A stretch of 9,704 bases of DNA, taken from Actinomycetota bacterium (GTDB taxonomy: Bacteria; Actinomycetota; Thermoleophilia; Solirubrobacterales; Thermoleophilaceae). Of this stretch, positions 1 through 7,379 are shown piece by piece (the first letter of the stretch is position 1; the number at the start of each line of letters is the position of its first letter). The position numbers and the translations under genes are program-made. Below the pieces are notes generated by a model. That model had not been told where the DNA came from, did not search any database, and worked only from the letters and a program-made list of their open reading frames with translations. The stretch covers positions 1 to 9,704 of the forward strand of contig VAWV01000007.1 in NCBI GenBank assembly GCA_005883295.1, in the 5' to 3' direction.

Positions 1-1273
1 TGGGATCGCGTCGCGCCCGTCGTCTACGACTACTGCGACCACGACTGCGACAAGCTCTCGAACTGGCTGCCGGACCTCCAGACGCTGGCGCCCGTCGTGT
101 TCCCGGGACAGGGGATCGGGGCCTACCCGATGGTGATGAAGAACGGCGGCCTCGGGATCGTGATCGACACGATCTCAGGCGGGGTGCCGACCGGCCCGGA
201 CGAGCCCGAGGTCCCGCCCGGCACCACCAACCACGTCCTCATCGCGGCGCCCAATGCGGGGTCCACGCCCTATCCGCTGCCGCTCGCGTTCGAGCCGCCC
301 ATACAGATCACGGCCAACCGCTCGAACGGGATCCGCGCGCAGCGCGCCTCCGACGGGCTGCCCGCCGCGGCGGTCGATCCGAAGTCCGGCGCCCTGTATG
401 CGGTGTTCGACGACGGGCGCTTCCGCACCGACCAGGCCAACGACGCGCTGATCAGCAGGTCCACCGACAACGGGGCCACCTGGTCGGCTCCGAAGAAGGT
501 CAACCCGGGTAAGCCGAACGACGGCATCGACCACTACAACGTGACCGTCGCAGTGGGGACCGACGGGAGGGTCCACGTTGCGTACCGACAGCGGAACGAG
601 TCGCGCAACCCACCGCTGTTCTCGCCGACGATCGACACCTTCTACCAGGAGTCGCGCGACGGCGGGAAGACGTTCAGCGCGCCCCTCAAGGTGGACGTGA
701 AGCCCTCGCACGCCTACTACGACGCGTTCTCCCGCGACGGCTCGTTCGAGGGCGACTACAACGAGACCGTGTCGTCCGGCGGCTACACCTACATCACCCG
801 CGCGCAGGGCACGCCGCTCTACCGCGGTGAGCCGCCGGCGCTCACCAAGAACCCGGACGGCTCCGACACCGTGGTGCTCAAGAACAGCGGCAAGGGCCAC
901 CAGCACCAGCGCAACTGGGTGGCCCTGGTCCGCGACCTCGCGGCAGGCCGCGGACCGTGCGTGGGGAGCAGCTCACTGCGCACCAGGATCCGCCACGTCC
1001 ACGTGGCCGACGGCCACCTGACGATCCGCGGGACGGCCCGTGACCTGGGCTGCGCGGGTGGTATCCGGCGGGTCGAGGTGGCCGTCGCCAAGCAGCTCCT
1101 TCGGACCCGCGGTCAAGTGCTCCCACCGGCACTTCATCAAGGCGAGGGGGACCTCGTCGTGGACCCTCACCCTGCCGGGTGAGCTCCGCCGCGGCCACTA
1201 CGTCGTGTGGGCGAGGGCCCGCAGCACACTGCGGCGCGGGCCCGCCACGCACCGCACGTTCGTCGTGCGCTAG
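1..1273 (+). CDS. Sialidase-like BNR/Asp-box secreted protein, 5'-truncated, frameshifted near the C-terminus
   Basis: The frame is open from base 1, so the true start and any signal peptide lie upstream; the GTG at 97 is internal. Two Asp-box motifs (S-x-D-x-G-x-x-W/F) are visible: STDNGATW at 460-483 and SRDGGKTF at 652-675. These mark blades of a sialidase-type beta-propeller. From about 960 comes a small all-beta C-terminal domain (LRTRIRHVHVADGHLTIRGT) common in secreted actinobacterial proteins. Frame 1 goes off after VEVAVAKQ (about 1095) and stops at 1180-1182. The domain continues in frame 2 (GPAVKCSHRHFIKARGT, then GHYVVWARAR) to a TAG at 1271-1273. One extra base, or two lost, near 1093-1100 explains this. 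The extent given includes the frame-2 tail. The role is probably extracellular glycan or surface binding or hydrolysis; catalytic residues cannot be judged from this fragment, so true sialidase activity is unproven. Confidence 0.75.
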
Positions 1274-2148
1274 CGCGAGCGCTCCGCCGCCACGGCGCTG
1301 CGAATCAGCTCGACCCCGGCGCCCACGGCCGCGTCGATGCTCGTGGCATCGATCACCGGCACGCCGCGGCCGCGGGCCCGCTCGACGAGGTGGCGCTGGA
1401 GCTTGCGGATCTGATCGAAGCGGTCGAGGTAGCGCGTGGCGGGCCGGTCACCGGCCCGAAGGGAGAAGTGGCTGCGATGCACGTCCTCCTCCTCGATGGC
1501 CACCACGGCCTCCACGAGAACGCAGCCCGGCGCCTTGGTCGCGCCCGGCAGGAGGTGCACGCCCTCGAGGATCATGGGGGTCCTCTCGGTGACCGCCCGC
1601 TCGACTATCGCGACGATGCCGGTCCGCACGCTCGCGACCTGACGGAGGTAGCCGACGATGTCGGGATCGCCGTGGCCCACCTCGTCCGGATCGATCGACA
1701 TGCCGGCCTCGAACGACGAGTAGTGGACCACCGGCATGAACTCGTGTGAGAAGAACGCGCGGATGACGTTGCGGATGGCGTCCGTCGCGATCACCCGCGT
1801 GATCCCCATGCGACCGGCGAGCAGGGTGGCGAGGGTGGACTTGCCGACTCCCGGCGCGCCGCCGAGCGTGACGATGAGCGGCCGCTCGAGGCGGCCGAGC
1901 TCCTCCCAGTCGAGGAACCGCTGCGCGGCGGCGTCGCCCTCGTGCTCGCGCAGCACGCTGGCGGCGAGCTCCCTCAGCTCCCCGACCTCGATATAGGGCT
2001 CGCCGCGCTCGTCCAGGCGGGCCTCGAGCACCCGGGCCACGTCGTAGGCGCGGTCCGGCGCGAGGCCGGATGCGGACAGCGACTGGGCCATCAGGCCCTT
2101 CGAGTAGGGCAGGCCGTGGGCGCCCTTCATGACGAGGGTCTCAGGCAT
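1270..2148 (-). CDS. pgk2: 2-phosphoglycerate kinase (cDPG pathway)
   Basis: The 292-residue product matches the 2-phosphoglycerate kinase family, which phosphorylates 2-phosphoglycerate with ATP to give 2,3-bisphosphoglycerate, the precursor of cyclic 2,3-diphosphoglycerate, in the cytoplasm. An N-terminal ATP-cone-like region (about residues 5-85, with HGLPYSKGLMAQSLSASGL) precedes a kinase domain with a Walker A P-loop GAPGVGKST at residues 97-105. This is followed by ATDAIRNVIR and a MILEGVHLLPG segment typical of the family. I chose the ATG at 2148-2146 because it starts the recognisable protein and overlaps the cpgS stop by 8 bases (ATGCCTGA), implying translational coupling. An in-frame ATG at 2130 is the alternative. 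The frame stays open upstream, but that part is antisense-like low-complexity Arg/Ser and is not real. The TAG stop shares the tetranucleotide CTAG with the stop of the converging sialidase-like gene. Confidence 0.9.
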   Translation of the reverse strand: MPETLVMKGAHGLPYSKGLMAQSLSASGLAPDRAYDVARVLEARLDERGEPYIEVGELRELAASVLREHEGDAAAQRFLDWEELGRLERPLIVTLGGAPGVGKSTLATLLAGRMGITRVIATDAIRNVIRAFFSHEFMPVVHYSSFEAGMSIDPDEVGHGDPDIVGYLRQVASVRTGIVAIVERAVTERTPMILEGVHLLPGATKAPGCVLVEAVVAIEEEDVHRSHFSLRAGDRPATRYLDRFDQIRKLQRHLVERARGRGVPVIDATSIDAAVGAGVELIRSAVAAERSR

Positions 2149-3385
2149 CGTCGTGCAGGCCGAGCAGCTCGGTGTCGAGGTCGGTTTCGAGACCCACGGG
2201 ACGGTTGCGGACGAACACCACGCGGGCGCCCTCGCGGCGAGCGTGCATCGCCACCGTGTCGATCGCGGCGGCCTTGAGCTCCGTGAGGTAGACGTCGCAG
2301 TTCTCGTTCCGGGCCCGCCCGAGGTCCGCCTCGAGTGACGACCGCCGGGCCAGGTTCGCCGACGCCACCAGCGGGTCGAGGCCCTCCCACGGCCCCGCCG
2401 CCGTCGTGAAGAGCGCGACGCGGGCACCGTCCGGGAGCGACTCGGCGGGCTCGGGCCGGAGGGTGAACCTCATGATCGGCCCCGTCACGAAGCGCTCGAT
2501 CTCGCGCAGGCCGCCGTCGTCGAGCCAGTCAGCGGCGAGCACCAGGTCGGAGCGCATCAGCCGGTAGGCACCGAGCTCGCGCACGGCCGCCTGCATGGCC
2601 CCCACGATGCAGACGGTCCTGTCCACGATCACCGGCGGTATGCACGAGCCGGACCCCTCGAAGACGATCGTGCCCCGATCCTGCTGCGCCGCCAGCTCGG
2701 CCCCCTCGGCGACGTTCGAGTCGTATGGCTCGCCCGCGAGCCCGCCGCCGACTCGCCGGCAGCCCACGGCGTCCACCCCCGCAAGGACCGCGTCCTCAAG
2801 GTAGTCGGAGGCGCCGTGGCGGCCGGCCTCGACGATCGAGACGAGGTCGTCCAGTCCGGTTCCGGCGCGCGCGAGCTGCGGCTCCGGCGGGCCGCCACGA
2901 CCCATCGAGACGATCACGGGGCGGGCACCGCGATCCAGGAGGAGCCGCGCCCAGTGGCCCGCCACCGCGGTCTTGCCCGTGCGCTTCCCCGTGGCGATGA
3001 CCGCGAGCTTTGGCCCATCGAAGGCGACCGGCGCGTAGGGCGGCGGCTGCAGCACCAGACCCGGCGATTCGTAGCTCATCTCGAGGTGCAGGGCGAGCGC
3101 CGCGAGCTCCAGCTTCCGGGCCGGGGGCAGAACCGGCTCATCGGCGAGGTCGACCACCGCGCGGCCCGGCGCGGCCAGCGACCGGAGCGCCGCCTCGGGC
3201 CCGCCGGTCTCGATCGGGCGCCCGTAGTGCTCCGCCGCCGCCTCGAGCACCGCCGCTCCGGTCTTCTCCTCGCCGCCACAGAACACCACGCCGGCCAGGC
3301 CGCGCTCGCGGTCGAGCGCATCCAGTGCACCCCGGACCACCGACGGATGGTGCTCGCCGTCGATCAGGGCCACGGTCGAGGACAC
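2141..3385 (-). CDS. cpgS: Cyclic 2,3-diphosphoglycerate synthetase
   Basis: The 414-residue product is recognisable as cDPG synthetase, which uses ATP to close 2,3-bisphosphoglycerate into the cyclic pyrophosphate cDPG; in methanogens this is an intracellular solute linked to high potassium and thermal stability. Family features visible are the N-terminal VALIDGEHHPSVV (residues 5-17), a P-loop GKRTGKTA at 133-140, VSMGRGGPPEPQ around 159-170, VFEGSGSCIPP at 241-251, and near the C-terminus VYLTELKAAAIDTVA (365-379). The length is slightly below the archaeal enzymes. The start is GTG at 3385-3383 with AAGGA (3397-3393) seven bases upstream, and it agrees with the family N-terminus. It is first in the operon with pgk2. 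Its ribosome binding site lies inside a strong hairpin (see the separate entry), suggesting translational control. The identification is strong; that the host actually accumulates cDPG is inference. Confidence 0.9.
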   Translation of the reverse strand: MSSTVALIDGEHHPSVVRGALDALDRERGLAGVVFCGGEEKTGAAVLEAAAEHYGRPIETGGPEAALRSLAAPGRAVVDLADEPVLPPARKLELAALALHLEMSYESPGLVLQPPPYAPVAFDGPKLAVIATGKRTGKTAVAGHWARLLLDRGARPVIVSMGRGGPPEPQLARAGTGLDDLVSIVEAGRHGASDYLEDAVLAGVDAVGCRRVGGGLAGEPYDSNVAEGAELAAQQDRGTIVFEGSGSCIPPVIVDRTVCIVGAMQAAVRELGAYRLMRSDLVLAADWLDDGGLREIERFVTGPIMRFTLRPEPAESLPDGARVALFTTAAGPWEGLDPLVASANLARRSSLEADLGRARNENCDVYLTELKAAAIDTVAMHARREGARVVFVRNRPVGLETDLDTELLGLHDDA

Positions 3386-3421
3386 GGGCGAATCCTTGCA
3401 GCAGGTGCGGAGGATTCGGCC
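3386..3421 (-). promoter_or_regulatory. Leader hairpin sequestering the cpgS ribosome binding site
   Basis: In the cpgS leader, read on the minus strand, CGAATCCT (3418-3411) pairs perfectly with AGGATTCG (3396-3389) across a 14-base loop. Beyond one C/C mismatch, two further G-C pairs (3421-3420 with 3387-3386) carry the stem up to the base just before the GTG start. Inside the loop GCA can pair with TGC. The AAGGA Shine-Dalgarno (3397-3393) has four of its five bases in the stem. The pairing is seen directly; a role as RNA thermometer, protein operator or ligand switch is inference. The same repeat could instead be a DNA operator. Confidence 0.55.
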
Positions 3422-3450
3422 TCAAGTTGCTCCGATATGCGTCCAGAGCG

Positions 3451-3479
3451 TTGCGCAGAGGCGCTGTGGTCCGTACCTT
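3451..3479 (+). promoter_or_regulatory. Possible sigma-70-type promoter for the phosphoesterase gene
   Basis: TTGCGC (3451-3456) and TACCTT (3474-3479) are separated by 17 bases and lie about 50-80 bases before the TTG start. Each hexamer matches only three of six consensus positions, so this is a weak candidate based mainly on spacing and location. No comparable pair was found for the minus-strand cpgS operon. Confidence 0.2.
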
Positions 3480-3482
3480 GGT

Positions 3483-3506
3483 CGCGTAGGAACGGATTCC
3501 TATGCG
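3483..3506 (+). promoter_or_regulatory. Near-perfect palindrome / leader hairpin upstream of the phosphoesterase gene
   Basis: Arms CGCGTAGGAA (3483-3492) and TTCCTATGCG (3497-3506) pair over ten positions, all Watson-Crick except one G-T, around the four-base centre CGGA. The core TAGGAA-N4-TTCCTA is a perfect inverted repeat. It sits ten bases before the Shine-Dalgarno of the gene starting at 3532 and downstream of the candidate promoter. It could be a dimer-binding operator or a stable 5' hairpin in the mRNA; there is no U-tract to suggest a terminator. Confidence 0.45.
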
Positions 3507-3531
3507 GGTCAACAGGGGAAAGGAGCCACCC

Positions 3532-5154
3532 TTGCGTCTTCGCGCCAGCATCCTCGCTGTCGCGGCGGGCCTTCTGCTCGCGCTGCCGTCCGCCGCGAGC
3601 GCGGCCACCTGCCCCGTCGACTCGGGCTCGGCGTACGCGGCCACGATCACGGGCACGGCCGGGCTCGTGAGCTACTGGCGGCTGGGCGAGTCCTCCGGGA
3701 CCAGCGCCTGCGACAGCTACGGCGCGAACGCCGGGACCTACCAGGGAGGCTCCACGCTGGGCGCGGTGGGCGCGATCGCCGGCGATCCCGACACCGCGGT
3801 GACCCTCGACGGCAGCAGCGGCACGGTGAGCGTGCCGCATTCGGCGTCGCTCGACGTGGGTGACGACTTCACCGTGGAGGCCTGGGTCAAGCGGAACAGC
3901 TTCGGGGCTCCCTCCTACCAGGCGATCGCCTCGCAGGGCGCGAACGCGTGGCTCCTCGCGTTCAACTCGTCGAACCGGCTGGTCCTGCGCCAGGCCACGG
4001 TCGGCGACCTCGTCTACTCCACCACCGCCGTGACCGACACCAGCTGGCACTACGTGGCCGCCACCAAGAACGGCTCCGCCGTCCACCTCTACATCGACGG
4101 CAACGACGTGACCGGGAGCGTGACCAACCGGACGATGGCGAACAACACCCTGCCCCTCTCGATCGGGCAGAGCTCCGGTGGCTCGTTCTTCAACGGGACC
4201 GTCGACGAGGTCGCCCTCTACGACACGGCGCTCAGCGCCGCCACGGTCAAGGCGCACAGCGACAAGGGGTCTGTCACCCCGTCCCCCACGCCCTCCCCCG
4301 CACCGGGTCCCGACCCGGTGGTCGCCGCGGCGGGCGACATCGCGTGCGACCCCTCCGACCCGGGCTACAACGGCGGCCTCGGGGTGTCCGGCCGCTGCCA
4401 GCAGAAGGCCACCTCCGACCTGCTGCTGAACACGGGCCTCTCCGGCGTGCTCACCCTGGGCGACGAGCAGTACGACGACGCCGCGCTCTCGAAGTTCCAG
4501 TCGGTGTACGCGAGCACATGGGGTCGCGCCAACGCGCTCAACCACCCCGCGATCGGCAACCACGAGTACCTCACCTCCGGAGCGGCCGGGTACTTCGACT
4601 ACTTCAACAGCGTGGGCGACCCGACCGGCTCGACCGGCAAGGGCTACTACTCGTTCAACCTCGACACCTGGCACATCATCGAGCTGAACTCGAACTGCTC
4701 GATCGTCGCTTGCGTCTCGGGCTCGCCGCAGGAGAAGTGGCTTCGCAACGACCTCTCGAAGAACACCACCAATTGCACCCTGGCCTTCTGGCACCACCCT
4801 CGCTTCAGCTCGGGCATGGCGGGCAACAACTCGAACATGGGCTCGCTCTTCACCGACCTCTACCGCGCGAACGCCGACGTCCTGCTCACCGGGCACGACC
4901 ACCTCTACGAGCGCTTCGCACCCCAGAGCCCGAGCGCGGCGGCCGACCCTTCGAAGGGCATCCGCGAGTTCGTCGTCGGGACCGGCGGCAAGAGCCTGGT
5001 GGACTGGGGCACCATCCAGCCGAACAGCCAGGTGAGGAACAACTCCACGTTCGGCGTGCTGCGCCTCACGCTCCACCCGTCGAGCTACGACTGGAAGTTC
5101 GTGCCTATCGCCGGCCAGTCGTTCACGGACTCGGGCTCGACGAGCTGCCACTAG
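3532..5154 (+). CDS. Secreted LamG-domain metallophosphoesterase (purple acid phosphatase-like)
   Basis: The 540-residue protein starts at TTG 3532, six bases after a strong GGAAAGGAG (3517-3525). That start gives a clean signal peptide: RLR, a hydrophobic core, then cleavage after ASA (about residue 24). The in-frame ATG at 3502 is rejected because it lies in a hairpin, lacks a ribosome binding site and would add ten polar residues before the signal. Residues about 35-245 form a LamG/concanavalin-like domain (VSYWRLGE, DDFTVEAWV, WHYVAATKNG, NGTVDEVALYD). A Pro/Ser/Thr linker (247-262) follows, then a calcineurin-like phosphoesterase with the metal-ligand motifs GDIAC (268-272), GDEQY (310-314), GNHEY (342-346), WHHP (420-423) and GHDHLYER (454-461). 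It is exported and probably hydrolyses phosphate esters outside the cell, with LamG binding glycan or surface; the substrate is unknown. The last 32 bases overlap the converging acyltransferase gene. Confidence 0.88.
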   Translation: MRLRASILAVAAGLLLALPSAASAATCPVDSGSAYAATITGTAGLVSYWRLGESSGTSACDSYGANAGTYQGGSTLGAVGAIAGDPDTAVTLDGSSGTVSVPHSASLDVGDDFTVEAWVKRNSFGAPSYQAIASQGANAWLLAFNSSNRLVLRQATVGDLVYSTTAVTDTSWHYVAATKNGSAVHLYIDGNDVTGSVTNRTMANNTLPLSIGQSSGGSFFNGTVDEVALYDTALSAATVKAHSDKGSVTPSPTPSPAPGPDPVVAAAGDIACDPSDPGYNGGLGVSGRCQQKATSDLLLNTGLSGVLTLGDEQYDDAALSKFQSVYASTWGRANALNHPAIGNHEYLTSGAAGYFDYFNSVGDPTGSTGKGYYSFNLDTWHIIELNSNCSIVACVSGSPQEKWLRNDLSKNTTNCTLAFWHHPRFSSGMAGNNSNMGSLFTDLYRANADVLLTGHDHLYERFAPQSPSAAADPSKGIREFVVGTGGKSLVDWGTIQPNSQVRNNSTFGVLRLTLHPSSYDWKFVPIAGQSFTDSGSTSCH

Positions 5155-6181
5155 CGGCGATCCGTTTCACGAGCGGCCGGCCGTAGCGCCACGCGGCGTA
5201 CTCGGCGAAGCCCGCCGGCGTGCCCGGAAAGGCCTGGAAGCGGAGGCGCTCGCGCGTGTGGGAGGTCCAGCTCCGCTTGTAGTCGTCGGCCTGGCCGAGG
5301 AGCTCGTAGGAGGAGAGCCCCAGCTCGAAGGCCCGCTCGATGCCGTCGCGGGTGAGCAGCGTGCCGGGCGCGAGCCGCCGCTCCTCGGTTTCGAAGCCGC
5401 CCTTCAGCACGTAGAAGACGCCGGCGTGCTCGAGGCAGAAGTCGAACGCGATCGCCCGCCCGTCGAGGCGGAGGAAGGCGAGCCGCAGCCAGCCCCGCTC
5501 CACCGCCCAGCGGGCGATCGCACGGTAGAAGTCCTCCACGGCCGGGTCCGACCGGATCGCCGTCCCCGCACGCTCCTTCCAGCCCGAGCCCTCGAGGCGG
5601 AAGCCATCTGCCAAGAGCTCATCCAGGCGCTCGGTCCCGTCCTCGTAGACCACGCGCGCCTCCCCGCGCTCCTCAAGGCGCCGTCTGAGGCGGCCGATCT
5701 CCTTACGGAACTTGCGGTCGAGGCTTCCCATGTACTGCTCGAACGGACCCTCCACGGGCACATACGGCGCCCGGGTAATCGTCCGGACGATCCTCCCGAA
5801 GCCGGCCAAGCCGGCCGCGGCCGCGCATTCCACGACGCCGGGGCGGTCGGGAGGGAGGAACCACAGGTCCGCGCGCCTGCCGGTACGCGCCAGGAGCCCG
5901 CGTGCAAGCTGCTCGGCGGCATCGCGGTCCTCGACCACGGGCCCGAACAGCGGCGTCTGCCAGTCTGTCGGCGACGTGAGCGCGCCGCGCCTGGCCTGCA
6001 CCGGCAGCACCCCGGCCACCCGTCCCTCGCGGCGGACGGCGAGGACGGTCAGCGGCCCCCACCCGAAGGCCCCGTGCCACGCCTCGATCCAGCCGGCCTG
6101 GAGGAACGGCGCGGCGCCGGTCCGCTCTGCGAGCTCGTCCCAATCCCGCCGGATCGGGTCGGGCGAGGAGTGCACCTCCAC
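5123..6181 (-). CDS. GNAT-family N-acetyltransferase, CelD/FemAB-like
   Basis: The product is about 352 residues and looks like the CelD/BcsL-type acyltransferases with the double GNAT-fold architecture also seen in FemAB proteins. Visible landmarks are WDELAERTGAAPFLQAGWIEAW near the N-terminus, the basic helix DRKFRKEIGRLRRRLEERG (155-173) and RLAFLRLDGRAIAFDFCL (233-250). Later come the FYVLKGGFETEERRLAPGTLL segment (256-276) and the closing SYELLGQADDYKRSW (291-305). Such enzymes act in the cytoplasm, often on polysaccharide or envelope precursors; the substrate here cannot be told. The start is uncertain: GTG at 6181 fits the usual N-terminus, while an in-frame GTG at 6259 would add 26 residues but overlap the divergent gene start. 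Neither has a good Shine-Dalgarno. The C-terminal ten codons overlap the phosphoesterase gene tail to tail. Confidence 0.78.
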   Translation of the reverse strand: MEVHSSPDPIRRDWDELAERTGAAPFLQAGWIEAWHGAFGWGPLTVLAVRREGRVAGVLPVQARRGALTSPTDWQTPLFGPVVEDRDAAEQLARGLLARTGRRADLWFLPPDRPGVVECAAAAGLAGFGRIVRTITRAPYVPVEGPFEQYMGSLDRKFRKEIGRLRRRLEERGEARVVYEDGTERLDELLADGFRLEGSGWKERAGTAIRSDPAVEDFYRAIARWAVERGWLRLAFLRLDGRAIAFDFCLEHAGVFYVLKGGFETEERRLAPGTLLTRDGIERAFELGLSSYELLGQADDYKRSWTSHTRERLRFQAFPGTPAGFAEYAAWRYGRPLVKRIAASGSSSSPSP

Positions 6182-6247
6182 CGATTCGGGCAGCCGCGGG
6201 CGCCGTGCGAGGAGGCTGGGCGGCCGGCCCTCGGAGGCGTTTCGGTC

Positions 6248-7337
6248 GTGACCGGCCACGAGCGCAACACCGTAGCGCCAGGCCTGGCCGGCTTTGCTGC
6301 CGCTGCGGACTCGCTCTCGGTCGTCCCGATCGATCCCGTCGCGGACGCGCGCTGGGACGCGTTCGTCCGTGAGCACCCGGACGCCGGGCCGTACCACCTG
6401 GGTGCCTGGGCGGAGATCCTGCGTGCGGCCTATGGCGATCGGCCCGCCTACATGGCGCTCCAGTCGCCGGAGGGCGAGGTGGTCGGGGGTCTGCCGCTCG
6501 TGCGGACGCGCGGGCTTTTGACCGGCAGGCGGATGCGCTCGCTGCCCGTGGTGCCGCCCGCGGGGCCGCTCGCTCCGCACGAGGACGGCGTTCGGGCGCT
6601 GATCGAGGCCGCGTGCCGACTGACCGACGACCGCGGGGCCCGGGTGTGGACGCTGCACGCGCGCACCGGCGGGTACGAGGAGCTCGGGCCGGAGCTTCGG
6701 CCGCTGCCCAAGCACCCCACCTGGATCCTCGAGCTGGCGGCCGATGCCGATGAGCTCCGCGTGGGCTGGAAGAGAGGCGAGCTCCGAGCACGACCTGCGC
6801 GCCTTCTACGCCCTCTACCTGCGAACGATGCGCAGGCGGAGCACGCTGCCGCGTCCCTACCGCCAGCTCCGAGAGGACCGCCGGCTGCTCGGCCCATCGG
6901 GCGCCTTCCGGCTCTTCGTGGCCGAGCACGAGGGCGACATCGTGGCCGCGGGGGTCTACCACGCGCTCGGCGACGGCGTGGACCTCCTCTACAACGGGAG
7001 CGACGACTCGCGCCTCGACGTGCGCCCGAATCACGCCCTCTACTGGCACGTGATCGAGTGGGCCGCCGCGGCGGGGTACGCACACATGGACTTCGGCCAC
7101 GCACGTCCGGGCTCGTCGCTCGCGGGCTTCAAGGCCCAGTGGAGCGCCCGCGAGGTGCCGGAGTACCGCTACGACTACGTCCCGGGCGCAGCCGGCGGAG
7201 TGGCGGCGAGCCCCCGTGCGAGCGTAGGGCGCGCGCTGGAGGGCCGCGCCCGCCAGGGGCGGCTCGAGCGCGTGTGGCAGCATCTGCCCCTGTCGCTCAC
7301 CCGCCTCGCCGCGGGTGTCGCGCACCGCTACCTGTAG
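6248..7337 (+). pseudogene. FemAB/GNAT-like acyltransferase, internal deletion plus frameshift
   Basis: The start is GTG at 6248 with GGAGG (6233-6237) ten bases upstream. Frame 2 encodes a FemAB-type N-terminal domain (DARWDAFVREHPDAGPYHLG; LPVVPPAGPLAPHEDG; PTWILELAADADELRVGWK) to about 6772. The C-terminal domain then continues in frame 3: REASSEHDLRAFYALYLRTM, VDLLYNGSDDSRLDVRPNHA, YAHMDFGHARPGSSLAGFKA, ending TAG at 7335-7337. Compared with the minus-strand paralogue, the basic helix linking the halves is missing, about 22 residues or roughly 65-68 bases, so the event is more than a one-base slip. An 8-base direct repeat GAGCTCCG (6752-6759 and 6779-6786) straddles the junction. If real, the gene is inactive, since the lost helix is part of the conserved core. 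An assembly collapse is the main alternative. Both fragments are otherwise well preserved, which suggests a recent event or an error. Confidence 0.75.
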
Positions 7338-7379
7338 GGGCCCCGATGAGTTTCCATCGCCTCGGTGGTCCTGGTTCAC

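Noticed and set aside
2149..2427. Longer N-terminus for pgk2
   Set aside because: These 93 codons lie inside cpgS in another frame and read as Arg/Ser/Thr-rich noise; the kinase family starts at ATG 2148.
3364..5151. A 595-codon open frame on the minus strand opposite the phosphoesterase
   Set aside because: The translation is Val/Arg/Gly/Ala-rich without recognisable domains, the usual antisense product of a high-GC gene, while the opposite strand has a signal peptide, LamG and clear metal-site motifs.
5258..6247. Extension of the FemAB-like plus-strand frame upstream of 6248
   Set aside because: The region is antisense to the well-supported minus-strand acyltransferase, and a GTG with GGAGG upstream begins the recognisable protein at 6248.
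6182..6715. Extension of the minus-strand acyltransferase frame upstream of its family-like start
   Set aside because: Upstream sequence is antisense to the FemAB-like gene and the family N-terminus begins at VEVHSSPDP; only the short stretch to GTG 6259 remains possible.
7337..7359. GGGGCCCC followed by CGATG-N6-CATCG between the broken acyltransferase and the reductase as a terminator
   Set aside because: Short stems without a T-run; more likely chance or a minor leader structure.
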